This document shows positions 10,795 through 17,756 of a stretch of DNA of 17,756 bases, in pieces; positions within the stretch are counted from its first letter, which is position 1; the number at the start of each line of letters is the position of its first letter. The translations under genes were made by a program, and so were the position numbers. Location of the stretch: assembly GCA_009193035.1 (NCBI GenBank), contig SWDT01000802.1, positions 1-17,756 of the forward strand, read 5' to 3'. The notes below the pieces were generated by a model. It was not told the DNA's origin, searched no databases, and was given only the letters and a program-made list of their open reading frames with translations. This stretch comes from Halicephalobus mephisto (lineage: Eukaryota; Nematoda; Chromadorea; Rhabditida; Panagrolaimidae).

Positions 10795-13700
10795 ATGGAA
10801 CAGTCGTCGTCTACAGTTGCTCGCTCCGAAAAAAAACCTATTGCTTGTATTATTACTAGAAGGTATGATGAATTTAAAATCAGCACTTATAATGTAGAAA
10901 CAAAAAAGTCTGATTATTTTTGGTCTAAAGACAACTCCATCCATGAAATTATTGCTGAGCTAATTACAAAGTATGGAAATGATATTGGGATTATTTTTAT
11001 ATATAATGAAGACGGCTATTTCAAAAAAGAAGATTTCAAGAAATATGGTAATCTAGTCCATCTCGCTACCAAAGAGGAACTGGATTTTAACTATTATTTG
11101 GAAGAAAAAGTTGAGTACTCTGTTGGGGAGTTGATTATTCAGTTTTATAACAAAGAGATTACTTTATATCAATGCACAACAGCTGTCGAAGGAAGAGTGA
11201 CATGGAAAGAGTTGGATGAAAGGAAACATGGATTCAATGACCGTATTGATTTCGAGTACGCTGCAAGGATGTTCGGTCTCAGAATGAACCAAGTTCATGT
11301 TGTTTTTCAATATAGTCGAGAGAACGTTAATGAACTGTATGGTTCTGAATTGGACAAATACAGTTTCAAAAGTATCAATTTTATTCAATGGGCACGGAAT
11401 GATGATAAGTCACTATTCCTCGCCAGACATTTAATTTCTGATCCAGAAGTTTCCGTCTTAGTTAAAACCGAATATTCTGATAAAACCAACCTCCCAACTT
11501 ACACCATTGAAGACTGTAAATTCATCCATATTCCAAAACTAGTTGAAGAATATGAAGCAAGAACGGATATCATGGGAATTGACCTCGGATCAACCAGATC
11601 TGTCCTGGCTGTTTCTAGAAACAAACAAATCCATATTATTCCAGTTGACAACTCTTCTCCTGGAGACCTCTGGACAGAATCTGTAGTCTCATTTGATGAA
11701 GAGAAACCGATTATTGGAAGAGCAGCGGTCAGACGACTTAGAACCAAACCGGATCATGTTATTTTCGACCACAAACTTTTGTATAATCAAAGCCATCGAT
11801 ATAATATCTTAAATCAATCAATATGGCCTTTCAAGTACAATCTCAAAGAAGATCAGCCATATTTAGGATCTCAGACCTGCCAAGGTTTGGAAGATTTTTC
11901 CCTATCAAAGATCAACGCAATCTTTCTGGAAAGGATGGCAAAAGCAGCAAGTGAGTATCAGGATGTATTTAATAATGGAAATTCTGTAAGAAAGGCAGTC
12001 ATTACTGTCCCGATATATTTTAATCATCTATATTTACCAGATCCTCTTATCTCTAGTGCCATTGAAGCAGCGAAGTTGGCTAATATAGAAGTGATAGACA
12101 TCATTGAAGAGACCCACGCCGATTTCCTCTATTATTTGTCCAATGAAAGGTATTCTGAAATGATCAAACCAGGAAAGAAGATTGCTATCTTCGACATCGG
12201 AGGAGGAACTTGTGTTTGCAGAGTTTATCAAGTTTCAGAATATAAGGGTAAAATGTATGCAACTTGTATCAGAGAATCACATGAAATTGATGATGCCAAA
12301 TGGTCAGGAAGAGCTATTGACAATATAATTATTAAAGAACTAGAAGAATCAATTGCAGAAGATTTAAGAAGTGATGTGAAACTAAGAACATTGGAAGCAG
12401 CGAAGAAGATAAAGCATGATCTTTCTTTTGAGGAGAAAACAGAGTGAGTCAAATATTATGATAAATGAGAAAACCATTTATTTCAGGTTTGACTTGTCGG
12501 ATATTCATCCTTGTCTGGAGGGAATAGTCGAGTTCACAAGAAAGTGGTTCGAAGAGAAGTTAAAAATGCGTTTTGAAAATAATTATGATCTTTATATTAC
12601 ATTTAATTTATATCCGCTCCCAACTCAAAGGAAGGATCGATGTGTACGAAACTATGAAATACCAGAAAATGCTCCATTCGATGACGTAGATATTCTTTTC
12701 TTAGCTGGAGGAACCTGTAGAATACCGTTTGTTCAAGAATGGATTAAAGAACAGTTCCCTAAAGCAAAACCAGTCATAGACGGACAACTGGAGATCATCA
12801 CAGCTACTGGGGCTGCCATTCACGCCCTTCAAGTCCTCAGTGGGGAGGTTGAGCCTTATATTAGGTCCTTTGAACACCCAATTGTGTGCACCGTTACTAG
12901 GAATTCTTATGAATTTACAATTAATATTTATGGCATTAAGACAAAACAAAAATTGAATTATTCTAGGCTTGGATACAACTCCATCCATGAAATTATTGCT
13001 GAGCTAATTACAAAGTATGGAAATGATATTGGGATTATTTTTATATATAATGAAGACGGCTATTTCAAAAAAGAAGATTTCAAGAAATATGGTAATCTAG
13101 TCCATCTCGCTACCAAAGAGGAACTGGATTTTAACTATTATTTGGAAGAAAAAGTTGAGTACTCTGTTGGGGAGTTGATTATTCAGTTTTATAACAAAGA
13201 GATTACTTTATATCAATGCACAACAGCTGTCGAAGGAAGAGTGACATGGAAAGAGTTGGATGAAAGGAAACATGGATTCAATGACCGTATTGATTTCGAG
13301 TACATTGAAAGGATGTTCGGTCTCAGAATGAATCATGTCCATGTTGTTTTTCAATATAGTCGAGAGAACGTTAATGAACTGTATGGTTCTGAATTGGACA
13401 AATACAGTTTCAAAAGTATCAATTTTATTAAAGGGGCAGTAGGTGGTGAGTCACTATTCCTTGCCAGACATTTAATTTCTGATCCAGAAGTTTCCGTCTT
13501 AGTTAAAACCGAATATTCTGATAAAACCAACCTCCCAACTTACACCATTGAAGATTGGAATTTTATCTACATTCCAAAACTAGTTGAAGAATATAAAGCA
13601 AGAACGGATATCATGGGAATCGACCTCGGATCGACCAGATCTGTCCTGGCTGTCTCTAGAAATAAAGAAATCCAAATTGTTTCTTTCGACGAATCTTCTC

Positions 13701-14954
13701 CTGGAGACCTCTGGACAGAATCTGTAGTCTCATTTGATGAAGAGAAACCGATTATTGGAAAAGCAGCCGTCAGAAGATTCAGAACCAAACCTGATCATGT
13801 TATTTTCGACCATAAACTTCTGTGTAATAAAAACCACCAAGAGAAAATATCAGAACAATCAATATGGCCTTTCAAGTTCAGTTTCAAAGAAGATCAGCCA
13901 CATTTAGGATCGCAGACCTGCCAAGGTTTAAAAGATTTTTCTCTCGCAGAGATCAACAAAATTTTCTTAGAACGGATGGAAAAAGCAGCAAGTGATTATC
14001 AGGATGTATTTAATAATGGAAATTCTGTAAGAAAGGCAGTCATTACTGTCCCGATATATTTTAATCATCTATATTTACCAGATCCTCTTATCTCTAGTGC
14101 CATTGAAGCAGCGAAGTTGGCTAACATAGAAGTGATAGACATCATTGAAGAGACCCACGCCGATCTTCTCTATTATTTGTCCAATGATAGGTATTCTGAA
14201 ATGATCAAACCAGGAAAGAAGATTGCCATCTTCGACATTGGAGGAGGGACTCGTATTTGGAGAGTTTATAAAATTTCAGAACATGAGGGTAAAATGTATG
14301 CAACTTGTATCAGAGAATCACATGAAATTGATGATGCCAAATGGTCAGGAAGAGCTATTGACAATATAATTATTGAAGAACTAGAAAAATCAATTCCAGA
14401 GGACTTAAGAAGTAGTGTGAAACTAAGAACATTGGAAGCAGCAAAGAAGATCAAGCATGATCTTTCTTTTGAGGAGAAAAGAGAGTGAGTCAAATATTAT
14501 GATAAATAAGAAAACCGTTTATTTCAGGTTCAATTTATGGGAAATAGATTCACATTTAGAGAGAATTGTTGAGTTCACAAGAGAGTGGTTCGAAGGGAAA
14601 TTGAAATTGCGTTTTGGAAGGAATTATTATGGTAATATATTATTTAAAAGTCGTTTTGAAAATAATTATTATTATACATTTAAATTACTTCCACTTCCAT
14701 CCCAAAGGAAGGATCGATGTAACCAGAGAGGATATTGGAATAAACAATATGCTCCATTCGATGACGTAGACATTGTGTTCTTAGCCGGAGGAACCTGTAG
14801 AATTCCATTTGTTAAAAAATGGGTTAAAGAACAGTTTCCCAAGGCAAAAATGATCATAGATGGACAACTGGAGATCATCACAGCCACCGGAGCTGCCATT
14901 CACGCTCTTCAAGTCCTCAGTGGAGAGGTTGAGCCGTATATCAAAGTTATTTAA
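10795..14954 (+). CDS. Double HSP70-like ATPase protein, three exons, 1357 aa
   Basis: Exons 10795-12443, 12487-14484 and 14528-14954 join in frame across two GTGAGT...TTTCAG introns. The product is two ~670-residue units. Each has an HSP70-type NBD (about 257-675 and 923-1353): phosphate loop 1 GIDLGSTRS (261, 927), FDHK with the catalytic Lys (K327, K993), AVITVPIYFN, IIEETHAD with the Glu of HSP70 E175 (E439, E1105), phosphate loop 2 IFDIGGGT (465, 1131) and the adenosine motif FLAGGTCRIP (621, 1300). Each NBD follows a ~240-residue domain (14-255, 679-921) that aligns by eye as a shortened NBD without phosphate loops. The peptide-binding domain, linker and C-terminal lid of true HSP70 are absent, as are a signal peptide and an ER-retention tail, so a cytosolic or nuclear place is likely. 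The Asp of HSP70 D206 is Val474/Ile1140, so ATP hydrolysis may be weak. It is probably an HSP70-derived ATP-binding or regulatory protein, not a classical folding chaperone. The ATG at 10795 begins a unit that matches the start of unit 2. Confidence 0.88.
10931..11259 (+). repeat. 329-bp direct repeat, copy 1 (identical to 12975-13303)
   Basis: Every base from 10931 to 11259 recurs at 12975-13303, an offset of 2044. Sequence on both sides is clearly diverged (about 40 codons before it and the codons from 11260 on). It covers most of the first pseudo-NBD. A second identical tract, 11956-12083, recurs at 13997-14124. Confidence 0.9.
12444..12486 (+). other. Intron 1 of the HSP70-like gene (43 nt)
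   Basis: It begins GTGAGTC and ends TTTATTTCAG, typical of nematode introns. It splits a Glu codon (GA/G) at residue 550. Without splicing the exon 1 frame stops at 12445-12447. Removing it joins the HSP70 segment KHDLSFEEK to its expected continuation FDLSDIHPCLEG. Confidence 0.9.
12975..13303 (+). repeat. 329-bp direct repeat, copy 2 (identical to 10931-11259)
   Basis: This is the second copy of the identical tract, in the pseudo-NBD of unit 2. See copy 1 for extent and flanks. Confidence 0.9.
14485..14527 (+). other. Intron 2 of the HSP70-like gene (43 nt), twin of intron 1
   Basis: It has the same length, phase and position within its unit as intron 1 and differs from it at only two bases. 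Splicing joins residue 1216 (Glu) to FNLWEID. The unspliced exon 2 frame would end at 14486-14488. Confidence 0.9.
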
Positions 14955-14961
14955 AACTAGG

Positions 14962-14967
14962 AATAAA
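14962..14967 (+). terminator. Poly(A) signal AATAAA of the HSP70-like gene
   Basis: AATAAA begins eight bases after the TAA stop at 14952-14954. The 3' UTR would therefore be very short, which is common in nematodes. Confidence 0.6.
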
Positions 14968-15272
14968 TACCGTACTCACAGAAAGAACAGATAAAAGACG
15001 TAAGCTATCGAATTAGTGTTTTCGAATCATAAATTGACTATTATGAAAGACCTTATGTTCCATATCTGTTTTACAACTATCTCCAAAATGCTCATTATCG
15101 AAAAACCTTGATTATTATGCGTTAAAAATCCATAAAGAAAGAAGAAATCCATGTTGTAACTTATGCATTGTCCATAAAGTAAAATTAATTGTGAATAAAT
15201 AAACACATTCAAATTTAAGTACAAATCTCGAATATTAATAAACAGTATTAATAAAACAGAAACAAAACTTAC

Positions 15273-15430
15273 TTCTATAGTTATAAACCCAATCACGGCG
15301 TCAGATATTTTACTGTAAAGACACAAAAAATCAACTTTTTTGCCGATCAGCTTCAAACAACAGGAAATAACAATAACAATGAGAATACAGAATGAGAAAA
15401 ATAAAAACTCATAAAATGAAGAAATCCGAC
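15273..15430 (-). CDS. Candidate exon of a membrane protein
   Basis: On the minus strand, TATTTCAG ends at 15431 and a consensus donor GTAAGTTTTG begins at 15272, framing 158 bases that are open in one phase (2 + 52 codons). The product starts RISSFYEF and contains a strongly hydrophobic segment (LFFSFCILIVIVISCCLKL) that could be a transmembrane helix, followed by GKKVDF and a second hydrophobic stretch (DAVIGFITIE). The open frame continues without splicing to about 15027 and stays hydrophobic. There is no ATG at its start: the longest frame begins with TTG after a TAA. Upstream and downstream exons are not identified. It could be part of a chemoreceptor-type or other multipass protein, but nothing specific is recognisable, and AT-rich DNA often yields hydrophobic frames by chance. 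Confidence 0.3.
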
Positions 15431-15782
15431 CTGAAATACTTTTGGTGAAATGAAAAAAAACATCTGGAAGATTTTGCAATTAACCAGTCAATAAAAGTGA
15501 GGGAATTACATGGCGTCACAATATTTTAAACTTAAAAAGTTGTGTTTTACTACTTTTATGAATATAAAAGTAAATGTATGATTACTGGAAATTTACACTC
15601 TATATGAGAATAATGAAACAATGTCGATTGAGATTCAAACGAACATGTTTTTGATCAACGATAGTATTTTTCAATAAAAGAACTGTTTTATTTCATGCGA
15701 ATCAAAGTTCTCACAGTGTCTCTAATTTTTGACTAGCTTCTGAACTAAGAAAAAGTTTTAATAATTCTGTCTCTTCAGATAG

Positions 15783-16585
15783 ATGGGGATCCTAATGGAA
15801 GCAGTTCGAAATTTCGGTGTGGCAACGGTAGTCTATGTCACATTTCATCCAAATGGACGAACCTTGAAATTTCTCTTTTTTTAATGTTGGGACCATTCAG
15901 ATCTTATTTTCAGTGATTTTTAACATCTTTTTACAATAGATAAAGCATTTAGAAATAGAAAAGGTTCACTTTCCACATCAGTATTATTACAATAATTTAA
16001 ACTATGAGTTATAATGCATTATATCAATATTTTAAAGAGAATTTTATGAATCTATCAATTGCTGTAATTGTAATAAGGTAATGAATAGTAGTTCCAAACA
16101 GTTGGTCACTTTATCTAATGCTTGTTAGTGATATAGGAGGATATAACTAAAATAGTTGAGTTCATGGCTATATATTCCCAGCTTTTTTCAAGCTCTCGAC
16201 TCAAACCTAAGCATAATTCGTTAGCAGTTACTCAAGTTCTGTCACTAGAGACATGATTTTTTACTTCAACTCCTAAATTGATATATCAAATTTTACTGCA
16301 AAGCATTCATCGTTTTGCAACTAAATAGATCTATGATAATAATTGAATAAATTGAGTATTTTTTGTAAAAATGCATCTAAATCATTGTTACTAGGTACAG
16401 AGGTTGAGAAAATTGTGAAATATATTATAACAATTAAGTAACAACGAAAAGGAGCAGATTTAACAGTAAATAATTCTAAAAACTAGGAAATCTGTGGTCC
16501 TAACACAAAAAAAGCCACAAGTCTAATCAGTTCACCATTTTGAACGAAATGTGACATAGACTACCGTCCTCACCCTGAATCCCCA
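15783..16585. mobile_element. Inverted-repeat element, MITE-like
   Basis: A 22-bp perfect inverted match (ACGGTAGTCTATGTCACATT plus TC) lies at 15825-15846 and 16546-16567. Weaker matching continues on both sides: TGGGGAT outside, and a T-run followed by TGTTRGGACCA inside (about 15876-15895 against about 16498-16515). The arms are about 80-100 bp and enclose about 600 bp of AT-rich DNA with no open frame for a transposase. This suits a non-autonomous DNA transposon. The exact ends and target-site duplication are not clear, so the outer coordinates are approximate. Confidence 0.55.
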
Positions 16586-16904
16586 GATTCCAAAAATAAA
16601 ACTTTAATGTTGAGTTTAAATTCAGAAGTTAGGGATATGATCATTTCATACCAATTGCTGCTTCAAACTCGAAAATAACCAGTTTCTGTATTGAACAAAG
16701 TACAAATTAAAGAACTGTTAGAAAATCAACGAACATCTCATCAACAACTTTGCACTCCACACTGCTGTGATTTCTCTCTCGCAACTGACTCAAATCCCAC
16801 AAACAATACTTCTCCCCTACAGTAGGGTTGTTCTGTTTGATACAGTACCTTATCTACTCATTAGAGGAATTTTAATCTTCATAAAGAGTGGTAGAAAACT
16901 CCGT

Positions 16905-16978
16905 CTTCTCCCGGAATCAAATCTTGCCATTTAAATTACCTGATAATTGTATTTTGAACCACTGAGCTACCTGGACAC
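16905..16978 (-). pseudogene. tRNA-like fossil or tRNA-derived SINE head
   Basis: On the minus strand, a perfect A-box TAGCTCAGTGG (plus 16959-16969) is followed 46 bases downstream by GATTTGATTCC (plus 16913-16923), two mismatches from the B-box GGTTCGATTCC. That is the spacing of a tRNA. Between them AATTATCAGGTAATT could be a worn anticodon hairpin. The acceptor, D and T stems no longer pair, so this is not a working tRNA. It is either a tRNA pseudogene or the 5' part of a SINE. Confidence 0.5.
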
Positions 16979-16979
16979 A

Positions 16980-17440
16980 CTTATCAAAGTTCTTTATTGT
17001 TTATTTACACCCAAGTGTCAAGTTTAAAATCATTACTATTTAGTACACTTTTGAATGAAAATGCAATTATCTACACCAATTTCCATTAAAATAAATTAAA
17101 TATGACAATTTTCAGAAATTCACTGTGATCCACTTAGTCAGAATTATGATTTTCAATGATTCATAACTTCTAATGTTTTTTATTTCTTTATTAATAATAT
17201 ACGTGTTTCTGAAGCAACTATATCCCTAAAGATTACATGAAATAGCAAAATTGAATATATCAAGCATATGTTGCACAGAAATTTACATAAACGGTTTAAA
17301 CTTATTCAGTTATTTTTTTATCAAATGCCAGGACTGTCAACATTATGCCATATATTAATGTAATTACTTTATTGAACAATATATCAAAAACTCGATTTCT
17401 ATTACATTCAATAAATATCTGAGTGGCAAGAATTTCTAGA
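16980..17440. other. Intergenic, no supported gene
   Basis: AT-rich sequence with only short open frames. The interval between the MITE-like element and the tRNA fossil (16586-16904) is equally featureless apart from a small palindrome, CCCTACAGTAGGG, at 16815-16827. Confidence 0.4.
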
Positions 17441-17444
17441 AAAT

Positions 17445-17538
17445 GAAAGTGGACGTCTACTTTCGTTTTTGAAAAATCAGTGAGTAGTCACTTTGTTACC
17501 ACGAGAATGAACTAATCCATTCTTCAGTGGCAAAGTGA
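17445..17538. repeat. Palindrome and imperfect hairpin
   Basis: GAAAGTGGACGTCTACTTTC (17445-17464) is palindromic except at one position pair. Next to it, 17488-17509 and 17518-17538 form an imperfect ~21-bp inverted repeat around an 8-bp loop (TCACTTTG ... CAAAGTGA). A further TTCTCGTG near 17560-17572 can pair with CACGAGAA at 17500-17507, giving nested inverted repeats as seen in small foldback elements. Confidence 0.5.
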
Positions 17539-17756
17539 ACTTGGCGTTCTGTCACAAACACTGTTCTCGTGTAAAATCCACTTTTCATGTTAACACAACT
17601 TAATTTTGGATTTCTATGAGTGTTTATTTGTAGATTTCATATATCTGCCTACTTTTTATCATTCATTTCTGTTTCAATAACAATTTATGACATCTTACTG
17701 CCCTATGATTACAGCATTATGATCCACTTTTGCAATATCTCTCTCTGGTTTTTTTT

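Noticed and set aside
12416..12486. Start of separate genes at 12416 and 14457
   Set aside because: These upstream frame extensions run through the ends of exons 1 and 2 in another frame and through the introns. HSP70 homology is continuous only when the introns are spliced out.
11164..14899. Seven antisense open frames opposite the HSP70-like gene (for example 11499-11747, 12701-12988, 14672-14899)
   Set aside because: They mirror the coding strand, and several recur in both units simply because the units are near-identical. They have no splice or homology support of their own.
15027..15479. One 150-residue minus-strand protein read without splicing
   Set aside because: It starts with TTG right after a stop and contains a consensus acceptor and donor inside. 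Only the block between them was kept as a candidate exon.
1..17756. CRISPR arrays, bacterial operons or a phage system
   Set aside because: There are no regularly spaced repeats, ribosome binding sites or bacterial gene packing. Introns and a nematode-type 5S gene show that the DNA is eukaryotic.

Overview
The window is AT-rich eukaryotic DNA, most likely from a free-living or parasitic nematode. Three observations support this. A 5S rRNA gene at 3654-3772 carries the nematode-type core. Introns are very short (43 nt) and end in TTTCAG. The 5S and protein genes sit singly among long non-coding stretches. No species can be named from this sequence alone.

Layout. Positions 1-2600 are intergenic: a degenerate ~72-bp tandem repeat (about 240-590), then AT-rich, homopolymer-rich DNA. 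An open frame without a recognisable start lies at 2652-2956. The 5S rRNA gene follows, with its pol III T-run at 3775-3780. Between 4220 and 7453 lies a head-to-head inverted pair of paralogous multi-exon genes: 'M' on the minus strand (4220-5292) and 'P' on the plus strand (5742-7453). I do not recognise the family. P appears decayed (in-frame TAG, frameshift, splice-phase mismatch). A further long open frame (7902-8258) may encode a MATH-like beta domain. 8259-10600 holds only short, unconvincing open frames.

The main gene is at 10795-14954, plus strand: three exons, two 43-nt introns, 1357 residues. It is a tandem in-frame duplication of an HSP70-like ATPase module. Each ~670-residue unit holds a complete but divergent HSP70 nucleotide-binding domain (NBD), preceded by a ~240-residue domain that I read as a shrunken, motif-less copy of the same ASKHA fold. 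The predicted order is pseudo-NBD, NBD, pseudo-NBD, NBD, with no substrate-binding domain. The same intron, with near-identical sequence, lies at the same place in both units. Long identical DNA tracts flanked by diverged tracts suggest gene conversion between the units.

Downstream are a minus-strand candidate exon for a membrane protein (15273-15430), an inverted-repeat (MITE-like) element (about 15783-16585), a tRNA-like fossil on the minus strand (about 16905-16978) and an imperfect hairpin near 17.5 kb. Apart from the two units inside the HSP70-like gene and the M/P pair, nothing links these genes functionally.
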